From: an uncultured Alphaproteobacteria bacterium
Lineage (GTDB): Bacteria > Pseudomonadota > Alphaproteobacteria > RF32 > CAG-239
NCBI GenBank assembly: GCA_944391505.1
Contig: CALXTV010000017.1
Span: forward strand, 1-38,333
Length of the DNA stretch: 38,333 nt
Reading direction: 5' to 3'
This document shows positions 1 to 10,034 of this stretch, one piece after another (positions within the stretch are counted from its first letter, which is position 1; every line of letters begins with the position of its first letter). The notes under the pieces are model-generated. The model worked only from the letters and a program-made list of their open reading frames with translations, made no database searches and was not told where the DNA came from. Made by a program: the position numbers and the translations under genes.

Positions 1-336
1 ACCGATGACGAGGGCAAAGCTATCGGTACCGTCTTTGAAATTGAGAGCGGCGGTACACACGGCCGGATTTTGTCCCGTACTTCCCGTACCGGTACGCAAG
101 CAGAGGCCATCGAATACTGTGACAGCCTCAACACCTCTACCGGTCTTGCCTGGAATCTGCCAACAGTGGCTCAGATGGTTACGGTTTGCAAGAATAAAAT
201 TTCCGGATTTGCCGAGAATGTTGAATACTGGACCGGTACAAGTAATCAGACATTTAGGGGAATAGGCTGTAGCAATTTTGGTGGTTCTCAAACACCAACA
301 TCCAACTTCTCTTATTTCTGTGCGGCAGCGTTCTAA
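1..336 (+). CDS. C-terminal part of a secreted DUF1566/Lcl-like surface protein (5' truncated by window)
   Basis: Frame 1 is open from base 1 to a TAA at 334-336, giving about 111 residues without their N-terminus. What is seen: a start-like segment GTVFEIESGG, then an A-x-x-x-C motif (AEAIEYC), the segment WNLPTVAQM, several cysteines and an aromatic-rich tail (SNFSYFCAAAF). The alternation of AxxxC and (R/N)LPT-x-x-E/Q-L/M is characteristic of DUF1566/Lcl C-terminal domains, a C-type-lectin-like fold found on bacterial surface proteins. The missing upstream part probably carries a signal peptide and Cys-rich repeats, as in the partial gene at the other end of the window, which may be a paralogue. 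Ligand and function are unknown. A strong hairpin follows the stop. Confidence 0.6.
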   Translation, partial: TDDEGKAIGTVFEIESGGTHGRILSRTSRTGTQAEAIEYCDSLNTSTGLAWNLPTVAQMVTVCKNKISGFAENVEYWTGTSNQTFRGIGCSNFGGSQTPTSNFSYFCAAAF

Positions 337-346
337 GCCGGAAAGC

Positions 347-372
347 AAAGCCCTCTCTTCCGAGAGGGCTTT
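347..372. terminator. Hairpin terminator between convergent genes
   Basis: The 11-bp arms AAAGCCCTCTC (347-357) and GAGAGGGCTTT (362-372) enclose a TTCC loop. It lies 11 nt after the stop of the leading surface-protein gene and 55 nt before the end of the convergent fadL gene. The T tail is short, so strength in either direction is uncertain. Confidence 0.7.
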
Positions 373-427
373 GTCTTTGCCGGACTTGACAGAGGGGAGA
401 GGGTGCTCCCCACGATGCGTTTAAATT

Positions 428-1717
428 TTAGAAATTATAATTGATTGACGCGGCCAGAATATGAATGTCGTTTTCATAATCGGCACGCAATGAGCCGCGA
501 GCCGTATCGCCGTCGTGGAAGCCATACAGCATGACCTTTCCCTTGTCGGCGCGAATATAGGTATAGCCAACGTTAAAAGTCCATTTGTCATCATACTTAT
601 ATTCGACACCGGCCGAATACCACAAGCGGTCGGCGTCGGGAATGCGCGGCGTGCGGTATTCCTGCCCGACGGCACTCTGATCGACGGCAAAACCGGCGCG
701 AAGTTTCCATTGGTCGTCAACCTTATAGCTGGCACCGATTGAGTAAAAAGTGGTGTCTTTCCATTTTTCCTGCGTAACGTTGTCCAGCCCCTTGTCGCCC
801 TTGATGCGAAGTTCTTCAAACGAAGACCAGTAAGTGCGTCCGAACTCGGCCATGACCGCCCATTTGTCATTAATGTCATGATAAGCACCGATGGTCAGGT
901 TGGCCGGCGTGGTCAGTCGCGCGGAAATGTCCTGACTGGCCAGCGAACGCATCAGCCCCTCAAATTCGATGTCGCCTTTCAGCTTATGTTTAATCTGGCT
1001 GCGATAACCTATACCGAAACGAGTCTGCGGGGTCAGTTCATACAATGCGCCAAGCTGATAACCGATGTCAAAAGTATCGCCCTCCAAACGCGCCTTGTCT
1101 TCGACACCCGGAAGAACGCCGCCGGTGTAAGGATTGGGCACGCGAACGCCGTTGCGCAGCGTCGCCTTGATATACTGCATTTGAAAACCGGCGCCGAGCG
1201 AAAGCTCATCGGTGGCCTTGTATGCGACCATCGGCGTCAGCGTGACGGTGGTTACCTTGGACAATGTGCCGTGAAAACGCCCTGCCCACAAGTCGTTATA
1301 TTTGGTAATCATGCCATAGGGAACATTCAGTGACAGCCCCACCGTGAAACGGTCGTCCAACTGCTTTGACATATACATTGCCGGGGCAACGGCCGCGTGC
1401 ACGATGTCGCCGGTATAGCCGGAATCCTGAAAGCCCGGAAAATCATCGCCGGGAATGACGGTGTCGGCGTGCGCCCTTTTGGCTCGTGAGCGCGGCGCAA
1501 TCCATGTGCCGCCGACGGAAATTTTGGTTCCTTTATGGCGGGTCAGACCGGCCGGGTTAAAATAAGAATAAGAAATGTCTTCGGCTCCGGCCGTGGCACC
1601 GGCAAAGGCGTTTCCCTGCGCGGCGGCGGACTGTTCTTTGAGGTTGAAACCGGAAGCGACGGCGTCGGCACAGACAAGAACGGTTCCGACGGCAGTCAAA
1701 GTCAAAAGTTTTTTCAT
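428..1717 (-). CDS. fadL: OMPP1/FadL/TodX family outer-membrane transport protein
   Basis: 429 aa, close to the usual FadL length. Residues 1-22 form a signal peptide (MKKLLTLTAVG...ADAVA). Mature residues then show the FadL hatch/N-terminal pattern: SGFNLKEQSAAAQGNAFAGA followed by the NPAGL motif near residue 55. The rest is alternating beta-strand sequence ending in the aromatic terminus SINYNF, the C-terminal Phe expected of a BAM-inserted 14-stranded barrel. The family takes up long-chain fatty acids or other hydrophobic compounds across the outer membrane; the exact substrate cannot be read. It is divergent from aas, whose product could activate imported fatty acids, so a joint role in scavenging exogenous acyl chains is plausible. 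The Shine-Dalgarno is poor. Confidence 0.9.
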   Translation of the reverse strand: MKKLLTLTAVGTVLVCADAVASGFNLKEQSAAAQGNAFAGATAGAEDISYSYFNPAGLTRHKGTKISVGGTWIAPRSRAKRAHADTVIPGDDFPGFQDSGYTGDIVHAAVAPAMYMSKQLDDRFTVGLSLNVPYGMITKYNDLWAGRFHGTLSKVTTVTLTPMVAYKATDELSLGAGFQMQYIKATLRNGVRVPNPYTGGVLPGVEDKARLEGDTFDIGYQLGALYELTPQTRFGIGYRSQIKHKLKGDIEFEGLMRSLASQDISARLTTPANLTIGAYHDINDKWAVMAEFGRTYWSSFEELRIKGDKGLDNVTQEKWKDTTFYSIGASYKVDDQWKLRAGFAVDQSAVGQEYRTPRIPDADRLWYSAGVEYKYDDKWTFNVGYTYIRADKGKVMLYGFHDGDTARGSLRADYENDIHILAASINYNF

Positions 1718-2036
1718 AAGTCACACTTCAGTTGTTAATCCGACGCAACATAATGTGCTGAAGTTCCTGCCGTCCGTAACGTAACAACTTGCAACAATCG
1801 ACAGAAAAAAAATTGTAATAATTGTTCACAGTATGTTACTGAATTTACCGTATAACCTCATTTGCCAAAAATCAATCCTTTAATTATCCCCCTCTGGACA
1901 AAGAAGCACTTATTTATGTTTTTCAATAACTTATCATATCTTTAAGAAAGTACCAAAGGAGCCCGCCAAATTATGCCTTTACAAAATCGGGGGTTTTTGG
2001 TTACATAAAGTATTATTAACTTCGGAGATTTTTATC
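1718..2036. other. Divergent intergenic region fadL / aas, with a possible leader mini-ORF
   Basis: 319 bases without a main gene. It must hold the fadL (-) and aas (+) promoters, but I see no consensus -35/-10 pair that stands out. A possible mini-ORF at 1973-2008 (ATG to TAA, 11 residues, MPLQNRGFLVT) is preceded by AAAGGAG at 1955-1961. It ends 28 nt before the aas start and could be a leader peptide or chance. The region is A/T-rich with a C5/G5 pair (around 1889 and 1989) but no clear terminator. Confidence 0.45.
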
Positions 2037-4220
2037 TTGAGGGACTTTGTACGTTTCTGCCTGAGGCTTTTTTTCAGGTGCTTTAAGGTCAGATGCCAGA
2101 TTGACTTTAATGAAAAATTTTTGCCGCAAAAAGGCGTTTATGTTTCCAATCACGTTTCTTATCTTGACCCCCTGCTCTTGTTTGCGTTTTTGCCCGGTAA
2201 TCCGGTTTTTGCCCTGAACGGGCATCTTTATCGCAAACGCTGGATACGATTTTTTATGCGTACGGCCGAGATTGTGCCTTTTAATCCGATTGAGCCCGCC
2301 GACCTGAAAAAGCTGATTGCAACGGTGGACGGCGGCCGTCTCTGCGTGATTTTTGCCGAAGGGCGCATGACCGAAAACGGTGGTCTGATGAAAATTTACG
2401 AAGCGCCGGGGCTGCTCGCCGACAAGGCCAACGCGCCGGTCATTCCGGTTTGGATTAACGGGCCGCAATACGGCTATTTTTCCAAGACCAAAGGAAAACT
2501 TCCGCACCGGCCGCTGCCGAAGATGAAAATTACGGTCGGCAAGCCGAGAAGCTTCAAGCTCAAAGACGAACTGCGCCGGCAGCGCGACCACATCAGCAAC
2601 GAAGTTTATATGATTTTGCGCGAAATGTCTTTCGAGTGCAATTATAATCCGAATATTTCGCTGTTTGCGCAACTAATGAAAACGGCCAAGGTTCATTCCA
2701 AAAAAGGGCTTTACAAACGTCCGCGCTTTGTCGAGGATATTCAGCGCGTGCCCAACACCTACAAAGACATCATCATCAAGTCTTTTGTGCTCGGCAAATA
2801 TTTCAAACGCCACACGCCGCAGGGTGAGCCCGTCGCGCTGCTGCTGCCCAATTCGATTGCCGCTGTCTGCGCCTTTTTCGGGCTTTCGGCCTATGAGCGC
2901 ATACCGGTTATGCTGAATTTTTCGGTCGGCGCCAAAAATATCGCTTCCATGTGTCGAACGGCAGAAGTGCGTATGGTGATCACTTCTTCGACATTTATTA
3001 AAACAGCCAAACTCGAAAACGTCGTCGAGGTTTTGAAAGCCAACGGGCTGAAGGTTGTTTATCTGGAATCTCTGCGTAAGGAAATCGGCCTGTGGAGCAA
3101 AATCAACGCCTATCTGCGTTATAAAATCAAACGCGTTCCGCACAAAGACGGCGGCAGCAAAAAGGCTGTTATTCTGTTTACGTCCGGTTCCGAAGGCGCG
3201 CCCAAAGCCGTGGTTTTGAGCCATGCAAACATTATCTCGAACATCAAGCAGATGTCGGCGATTGAGACCATTAATACAACAGACACGGTCTTTAACGCGT
3301 TGCCTATGTTTCACAGTTTCGGTCTGACGGTGGGCACGCTGTTTCCGCTGCTGGAAGGCGCCAAGCTGTTTTTATATCCGTCTCCCCTGCACTACCGCGT
3401 CGTGGCCGAAATCGTCTATGAAATCGGCGCAACGATTATGTTCGGAACCGACACGTTTTTCCGCGGCTATGCAAAAATTGCACACCCGTTCGATTTTCAC
3501 AACGTCCGATTCATGTTCGGCGGTGCCGAAGCCGTAAAACCCGACACCCGCAATATGTGGATGGAACGTCTGGGCATAAGGGTTCTGGAAGCCTACGGTT
3601 CGACCGAATGTTCGCCGGTGGTTACTGCCAACAACCGGATTTTCAACCGTTTCGGATCTATCGGCAAGCTGCTGCCGGCCATTCAATACCGCATTGAACC
3701 GGTGGAAGGAATTGAAAAAGGCGGCGAACTGGTCATCAAAGGCCCGAACATCATGCTCGGCTACATGCTTCCCGAACATCCCGGTAAGCTGGTTCCTCCC
3801 GAAGACGGCTGGTATCATACCGGCGACGTGGTCGAGATTGACGAAATCGGTTTTGTTTATATTAAAGACCGGATTAAACGCTTTGCCAAAATCGGCGGTG
3901 AAATGGTTTCGCTGAATGCCGTGCTGGACATGGTCTGCAAGGCTTATGAATGGATGGGCGGCGAATTTCAGTACGGGGTTGTCGCCGTGCCGCACGAGAG
4001 CAAGGGCGAACAGATTGTGCTGGTAACCAACAACAATCAGGTGACGCAGGAAGTCTTACATTCTTATATCAAAAACAACGGAATGTCCGAACTCTTTCTG
4101 CCAAGGCTCATCCTTTATCGGGACAAGCTGCCCGTTTTTGCAACCGGAAAAGCCGACAACGTGACTTTGAAAAAAGAAGTTTTGGCTGAGTTGAAAGCTA
4201 ATTCTGCAACCGCTGCGTAA
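2037..4220 (+). CDS. aas: Bifunctional acyl-ACP synthetase / 2-acylglycerophosphoethanolamine acyltransferase
   Basis: 727 aa (E. coli Aas is 719). The N-terminal PlsC-type acyltransferase shows the HX4D motif (NHVSYLD, H39/D44), the EGR motif (FAEGRMTENGGLMKIY, E108-R110) and the PVIPVWI block. From about residue 230 an ANL adenylating domain follows: the AMP/phosphate loop TSGSEGAPKA near 382, YGSTECSP near 522, YHTGDVVEID near 597 and the hinge region IKDRIKRFAKIGGE. Aas reacylates lyso-phosphatidylethanolamine at the inner membrane and loads free fatty acids onto ACP. The start is a TTG at 2037, chosen because GGAG lies at 2024-2027 with 9-nt spacing and the first residues align with Aas. 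Divergent from fadL; followed by a strong terminator. Confidence 0.93.
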   Translation: MRDFVRFCLRLFFRCFKVRCQIDFNEKFLPQKGVYVSNHVSYLDPLLLFAFLPGNPVFALNGHLYRKRWIRFFMRTAEIVPFNPIEPADLKKLIATVDGGRLCVIFAEGRMTENGGLMKIYEAPGLLADKANAPVIPVWINGPQYGYFSKTKGKLPHRPLPKMKITVGKPRSFKLKDELRRQRDHISNEVYMILREMSFECNYNPNISLFAQLMKTAKVHSKKGLYKRPRFVEDIQRVPNTYKDIIIKSFVLGKYFKRHTPQGEPVALLLPNSIAAVCAFFGLSAYERIPVMLNFSVGAKNIASMCRTAEVRMVITSSTFIKTAKLENVVEVLKANGLKVVYLESLRKEIGLWSKINAYLRYKIKRVPHKDGGSKKAVILFTSGSEGAPKAVVLSHANIISNIKQMSAIETINTTDTVFNALPMFHSFGLTVGTLFPLLEGAKLFLYPSPLHYRVVAEIVYEIGATIMFGTDTFFRGYAKIAHPFDFHNVRFMFGGAEAVKPDTRNMWMERLGIRVLEAYGSTECSPVVTANNRIFNRFGSIGKLLPAIQYRIEPVEGIEKGGELVIKGPNIMLGYMLPEHPGKLVPPEDGWYHTGDVVEIDEIGFVYIKDRIKRFAKIGGEMVSLNAVLDMVCKAYEWMGGEFQYGVVAVPHESKGEQIVLVTNNNQVTQEVLHSYIKNNGMSELFLPRLILYRDKLPVFATGKADNVTLKKEVLAELKANSATAA

Positions 4221-4226
4221 GTTCAT

Positions 4227-4254
4227 AAAAGCCCCTAAGGGGCTTTTATTTTTT
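4227..4254 (+). terminator. Rho-independent terminator of aas
   Basis: Perfect 9-bp stem AAAAGCCCC / GGGGCTTTT with a TAA loop (4227-4247), followed by ATTTTTT. It lies 6 nt after the aas stop. Confidence 0.9.
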
Positions 4255-4345
4255 CCCATGTAATAATTCGTAATTTTATTTGGTTTGTCAAACCGCGCCG
4301 AAGATTCAAAGATAGAAGCAGTTAAACAACTGCGGAGATTTGAAT

Positions 4346-4870
4346 ATGAAACACGGAAAAAATTTTACGCTCGGCGAATATGTAATCATCAAAAAGCCGG
4401 ATCTGGTCGAAGTCGGAAACAATGTGCGCATTGCCGATTTCTGCCGCATTTCGTCTGCCTGCGTCATCGGTTCTGACTGCGAGATTGCGCCCGGTACCTA
4501 TATTGCCGGCGGCGACGGAAAATACACCTTTGAAATGGGCGATTGTTCCAGTCTGGCTGCCGGCGTCAAAATTTGGCTCAGCAGCAACGATTATGTTAAC
4601 GAACTGGTTACGCACTCCATTCCCGAAGTTAAAGAAATTCAGGGAAACGTCCGGCTCGGTAAATATACCGGCGTCGGCACCAACTCAGTTATCATGCCCG
4701 GCAATGATATTCCCGAAGGCGTCAGTATCGGCGCATTGAGCTTCGTGCCCTCCAATTATAAATTTGAACCCTGGACGGTTTATGCCGGACGCCCCATTCG
4801 TCCCATCAAAAAACGCAACAAGGAAAACGTTATTAAAACGCTGCGCAAAATCGGCTATCTGAAAGACTGA
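4346..4870 (+). CDS. Left-handed beta-helix (hexapeptide-repeat) acyltransferase
   Basis: 174 aa. Hexapeptide-type turns run from about residue 15 to 135 (VGNNVRIADFCRI, SACVIGSDCEIAPG, and later VRLGKYTGVGTNSVIMPG and IPEGVSIGALS), ending with the typical YAGRPIRPI segment of O-acetyltransferases and a basic helical tail. This fold transfers acetyl or other acyl groups from CoA or ACP to sugars or amino sugars; the acceptor cannot be predicted. ATG 4346 is preferred over an in-frame TTG at 4340 because GGAG at 4334-4337 is spaced 8 nt from the ATG and only 2 from the TTG. It is separate from aas (terminator between) and convergent with the ATP synthase operon. Confidence 0.82.
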   Translation: MKHGKNFTLGEYVIIKKPDLVEVGNNVRIADFCRISSACVIGSDCEIAPGTYIAGGDGKYTFEMGDCSSLAAGVKIWLSSNDYVNELVTHSIPEVKEIQGNVRLGKYTGVGTNSVIMPGNDIPEGVSIGALSFVPSNYKFEPWTVYAGRPIRPIKKRNKENVIKTLRKIGYLKD

Positions 4871-4876
4871 AAAATT

Positions 4877-4900
4877 AAAGCCCCTCTTGCGAGGGGCTTT
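4877..4900. terminator. Bidirectional terminator between acyltransferase and atpC
   Basis: 10-bp stem AAAGCCCCTC (4877-4886) / GAGGGGCTTT (4891-4900) with a 4-nt loop, T-rich tracts on both sides, between convergent stops at 4870 and 4904. Confidence 0.88.
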
Positions 4901-4903
4901 GGT

Positions 4904-5287
4904 TTAATTTTCTCTATTGTCAGAAGCCGTCAGATAATCAATTATCATCTGATAATAGGCCTTATCTCTTTCGCAAGCCGCAGCATCTCGTTTGGCCGCC
5001 GCCTGCTCCGCTGTTATATCGTCAAAAGCCGTAACTTCTTCGGTTGAAACGGCGCAGCGGTTGCGGGCAATATCCGCAATTCCACCTTTGACAAAATAAC
5101 GCCCGGTTACCTTATCCGCCTCATCCAAAATCCGAACCATCCCGTTGCGGAGCAATACAGATGTCGGTGCTCGGGCAACCAAAACCGTTAAATCGCCTTT
5201 GATACCGGGAACAACAATTTTCGGCGCCGTATCCGTCCGATAAATTTCATTCGGCAGCGATATTCTGTAGATAATGCCTTTTTTCAT
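4904..5287 (-). CDS. atpC: F1Fo ATP synthase subunit epsilon
   Basis: 127 aa. The beta-sandwich domain is recognisable from VPGIKGDLTVLVARAP and FVKGGIADIARNRCAVSTEE; a short Ala-rich helical tail (about 93-120) is the regulatory helical domain. Epsilon sits in the central stalk, couples rotation and restrains ATP hydrolysis. The ATG at 5287 is used because GAGG lies 6 nt upstream; an in-frame ATG at 5299 has no ribosome-binding site. Last gene of atpHAGDC, 32 nt after atpD, ending at a terminator. Sequence similarity to the family is modest, so position strongly supports the call. Confidence 0.88.
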   Translation of the reverse strand: MKKGIIYRISLPNEIYRTDTAPKIVVPGIKGDLTVLVARAPTSVLLRNGMVRILDEADKVTGRYFVKGGIADIARNRCAVSTEEVTAFDDITAEQAAAKRDAAACERDKAYYQMIIDYLTASDNREN

Positions 5288-5319
5288 GTCCAACCTCATT
5301 CAAGAGCCGGAAGAAACCG

Positions 5320-6900
<1,581 letters not shown>

Positions 6901-6923
6901 TCATCTCTCCTTCTAATTCTCTC

Positions 6924-7844
6924 TTAAAGCGCTTCGGCACCGGCGATAATTTCCGTCAGTTCGGTCGTAATCGCCGTTTGGCGGATGCGGTTATAGCGCA
7001 GGGTTAATCCGGAAATCATATCTTTGGCGTTACGGGTCGCGTTATCCATCGACGTCATGCGGGCACCCTGCTCGGACGCCTGGCTGTGAACAACGGCCTG
7101 AAACAGACTACTGCGGAAGACTAGCGGCAGCAAGCCGTCCAAGATCTTAAGCAAACCCGGTTCGTAGTCATAAAAAGCACCGTTGCAGATATTTGGTGTC
7201 TGCTGACGGCAGATGTTCTCGTTTTCGGCAATTTGAACCGGAAAAACCTGTTCAACGACAATCGTGCGATTGATAGCCGAACGAAACCGGCTGACGACAA
7301 TTTCGCAAACGTCGAAAGCACCTTGGGCATACATATCCAAGATTTTCTGCCCCAGCTCAACCGCCTCGTCATATCTGGCGCCTTTTCTGGCCATTCCCTC
7401 AATGGTATCGACGATTAAGTCGGCGTATTTGCGCTTGAGAATATCGCGCCCTTTTTTACCGACGCACAATATCTTTACATTTTTGCCTGCAGCTTTAAGC
7501 TCATCTATCCGTTTTGACGCTTCACGGGCAACGTTGGAATTATAGCTGCCGCAGAGGCCGCGGTCAGAAGTGAAAACCAAAAGCATATAGTTTTCGCTTT
7601 TGCCGCTGCCACGCATCAGTTCGGGATAGACAAACCGGATGTTCTTTTTTTCTTCCTCCTGCCGGAGTTCGTAAAGGACACGGTTTGCCGAGGTTAAGAT
7701 ATTGTTATTGTAGGACCGGCATTTGTCGATTAAACCCTGGGCGCGCCGCAGACGAGCCGCAGCAACCATCTTCATCGCCGAGGTAATTTTCTCGGTGGAT
7801 TTAATCGACTCAATTCTGGTTCTTAACTCTTTTAAGCCCGCCAT
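6924..7844 (-). CDS. atpG: F1Fo ATP synthase subunit gamma
   Basis: 306 aa, the expected size. The N-terminus MAGLKELRTRIESIKSTEKI and the following ITSAMKMVAAARLRRAQ are the classic gamma N-terminal coiled-coil helix; the C-terminal half contains ASEQGARMTSMDNATRNA and ITTELTEIIAGAEAL, the other strand of the coiled coil. Gamma is the rotating central shaft of F1 and turns inside the alpha3beta3 ring. It lies 9 nt after the atpA stop and 23 nt before atpD, within the operon. Confidence 0.97.
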   Translation of the reverse strand: MAGLKELRTRIESIKSTEKITSAMKMVAAARLRRAQGLIDKCRSYNNNILTSANRVLYELRQEEEKKNIRFVYPELMRGSGKSENYMLLVFTSDRGLCGSYNSNVAREASKRIDELKAAGKNVKILCVGKKGRDILKRKYADLIVDTIEGMARKGARYDEAVELGQKILDMYAQGAFDVCEIVVSRFRSAINRTIVVEQVFPVQIAENENICRQQTPNICNGAFYDYEPGLLKILDGLLPLVFRSSLFQAVVHSQASEQGARMTSMDNATRNAKDMISGLTLRYNRIRQTAITTELTEIIAGAEAL

Positions 7845-7853
7845 TGTTTTTCC

Positions 7854-9404
7854 TTACGCTGCTTTTTCCTCACCGACAAACTCGTTCAGAAAGCCGTCAA
7901 AGAACCCGGTAAGCTTTTTATCCAGTTCCTCCGAAATGACCTTCTCTTCGCGAATCTGTTCCAAAAATTCAGGATGAGCCGTTTTGACGGCCGTCAGGGC
8001 TTTTGCTTCAAAGGCCTTGACCTCGCTGACCGGAACTTTGTCAAGATAACCGCGGACACCGGCAAAAATGGCAATAACCTCTTCTTCAACCGGCATCGGA
8101 TGATAAACCGGCTGTTTCAAAAGTTCGGTCAGTCTTTCGCCGCGAGCCAGCAGATTTTTGGTCGACTGGTCGAGGTCGGAAGCAAACTGGGCAAAAGCCG
8201 CCATTTCGCGATATTGCGCAAGTTCCAGCTTAATTTTGCCGGCAACCTGTTTCATGGCTTTAATCTGAGCTGCAGAACCGACACGGCTGACGGAGATGCC
8301 GACATTCACAGCCGGACGGACACCTTGATAAAACAGGCTTGTTTCCAGGAATATCTGACCATCGGTAATTGAAATAACATTGGTCGGAATATATGCGGAA
8401 ACGTCACCGGCCTGCGTTTCGATTACCGGCAAAGCCGTCAGAGAACCGGCGCCCTCGTCATCGTTCATTTTGGCCGCGCGTTCCAGCAAACGCGAATGCA
8501 AATAGAAAACGTCGCCGGGATAAGCTTCACGCCCAGGCGGACGACGGAGCAGCAGCGACATCTGACGATATGCCGTGGCCTGTTTGCTCAAGTCATCGTA
8601 AAAGATAACGGCGTGCATGCCGCGATCGCGGAAATATTCACCCATGGCACAACCAGAATATGGCGCAATAAACTGCATCGGCGCCGGATCGGAAGCCGTT
8701 GCGGCAACAACAATGGTATAATCCATGGCGCCGTGGTCTTTCAGAGTTTTGACCACCTGGGCAACGGTTGAGCGTTTCTGACCGACGGCAACATAGATGC
8801 AATACATCTTCTCCTTTTCGGATTTTGCCTGATCGTTAATATGCTTTTGGTTAATAATGGTATCAATAATGATTGCGGTTTTACCGGTCTGGCGGTCACC
8901 GATTATCAGCTCACGCTGACCGCGGCCGATCGGAATCAGAGAATCGACAATTTTCAGTCCGGTCTGCATCGGTTCATGCACGCTCTTCCGCGGAATAATA
9001 CCCGGCGCCTTTACTTCGGAATAGCTGAATTCTTTTGCCTTAACCGGCCCCTTACCGTCAATCGGTTCACCCAGAGCATCGACAACCCGTCCTAAAAGCT
9101 CTTTACCGACGGGAACGCTCACAATCTTGTCCGTGCGTTTGACGGTATCGCCTTCTTTGATATCCTGGTCGGAACCGAAAATAACGACACCGACATTGTC
9201 CTCTTCAAGGTTAAGCGCCATTCCCTTAACGCCGGATTCAAACTCGACCATTTCGTTTGCCTGAACCTTGTCCAAACCGTAGACACGGGCAATACCGTCG
9301 CCGACGGACAAGACACGGCCGACTTCCGAAACGTCGACATTGACGTCGGACTTGGCTATTTTATCCTTGATAATGGAAGATATTTCACTTGCGTGTACAG
9401 ACAT
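7854..9404 (-). CDS. atpA: F1Fo ATP synthase subunit alpha
   Basis: 516 aa, standard length. Beta-barrel domain at 25-95, Walker A GDRQTGKT near residue 170, and the family signature [17 protein letters not shown] near residue 370. The alpha subunit forms the non-catalytic nucleotide sites of the F1 hexamer. Its ATG overlaps the atpH stop as TAATG (shared A at 9404), implying translational coupling. The operon lacks the Fo genes atpB, E and F, which in alphaproteobacteria are usually encoded elsewhere. Confidence 0.98.
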   Translation of the reverse strand: MSVHASEISSIIKDKIAKSDVNVDVSEVGRVLSVGDGIARVYGLDKVQANEMVEFESGVKGMALNLEEDNVGVVIFGSDQDIKEGDTVKRTDKIVSVPVGKELLGRVVDALGEPIDGKGPVKAKEFSYSEVKAPGIIPRKSVHEPMQTGLKIVDSLIPIGRGQRELIIGDRQTGKTAIIIDTIINQKHINDQAKSEKEKMYCIYVAVGQKRSTVAQVVKTLKDHGAMDYTIVVAATASDPAPMQFIAPYSGCAMGEYFRDRGMHAVIFYDDLSKQATAYRQMSLLLRRPPGREAYPGDVFYLHSRLLERAAKMNDDEGAGSLTALPVIETQAGDVSAYIPTNVISITDGQIFLETSLFYQGVRPAVNVGISVSRVGSAAQIKAMKQVAGKIKLELAQYREMAAFAQFASDLDQSTKNLLARGERLTELLKQPVYHPMPVEEEVIAIFAGVRGYLDKVPVSEVKAFEAKALTAVKTAHPEFLEQIREEKVISEELDKKLTGFFDGFLNEFVGEEKAA

Positions 9405-9958
9405 TATTGTCCACCTTTCATTACTAATTCCAGACGATTCAGTTTGGATTTAAGAGAATCGTCAATCATATTCGAGTTAAATTTTATCACCAGACCGCCG
9501 AGAAGTTCAGGCTTAATTTCGTATTTAACCACAACTTTCCGGGAAAGCATTTTTTCCAGATTGGCGCGAAGTTTTTCATCCTGCGCGGCGGAAAGCACCT
9601 TAACCGTTCCGACTTCAACTTCAGCGATACCGTGCTTTTCATAAAAGATATGGCGAAAAGCCTCCAGAATCTGGGGAAGTTCCGCAAAGCGGCCGTTTTC
9701 GGCAATCAAATCCAGACAATTCAGCGTTTCGTCGCTTAACTTCATCTTGGCGGCGACGGCCTTTAAAGCAGCTTTTTTGTCGTCGACGTTCCATAACGGA
9801 TTGGAAAGATATTTGACGATTTCGGAATCGGCTTTCACGGCATCAAGAAGCTTTGCCATGTCGTCCGAAACCCGGGACACCGCTTTTTTGGCCTCGGCCG
9901 CTTCGTAAAGCGCCAAAGCGTAAACACGGCCGATTTTGGTTTTCGAATCTTTTTTCAC
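9404..9958 (-). CDS. atpH: F1Fo ATP synthase subunit delta
   Basis: 184 aa from a GTG at 9958, matching the family's usual 175-186. A longer in-frame opening reaches into priA, but AGAG sits just before this GTG and the family homology begins here ([14 protein letters not shown]). The N-terminal six-helix bundle is followed by the conserved C-terminal motif ([24 protein letters not shown] block, I/V-D-x-S near residues 165-172). Delta joins F1 to the peripheral stalk. First gene of the ATP synthase operon; stop overlaps atpA. Confidence 0.95.
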   Translation of the reverse strand: MKKDSKTKIGRVYALALYEAAEAKKAVSRVSDDMAKLLDAVKADSEIVKYLSNPLWNVDDKKAALKAVAAKMKLSDETLNCLDLIAENGRFAELPQILEAFRHIFYEKHGIAEVEVGTVKVLSAAQDEKLRANLEKMLSRKVVVKYEIKPELLGGLVIKFNSNMIDDSLKSKLNRLELVMKGGQ

Positions 9959-9992
9959 TGTTTTGCTCTCTTTTTTTAAGATGAACGAATGA

Positions 9993-10021
9993 TATATAAT
10001 AATTAGTTTCAAATTTGTTAA
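9993..10021 (-). promoter_or_regulatory. Candidate promoter of the atpHAGDC operon
   Basis: On the minus strand TTAACA (10021-10016) and TATATA (9998-9993) are separated by 17 nt in the 76-nt gap between priA and atpH. The match to the sigma-70 consensus is partial. Confidence 0.4.
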
Positions 10022-10034
10022 TATTCCGTTTTTT

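Noticed and set aside
3372..3995. 207-aa open frame antisense to aas, and similar antisense frames elsewhere
   Set aside because: Shadows of well-supported genes, without ribosome sites or recognisable features.
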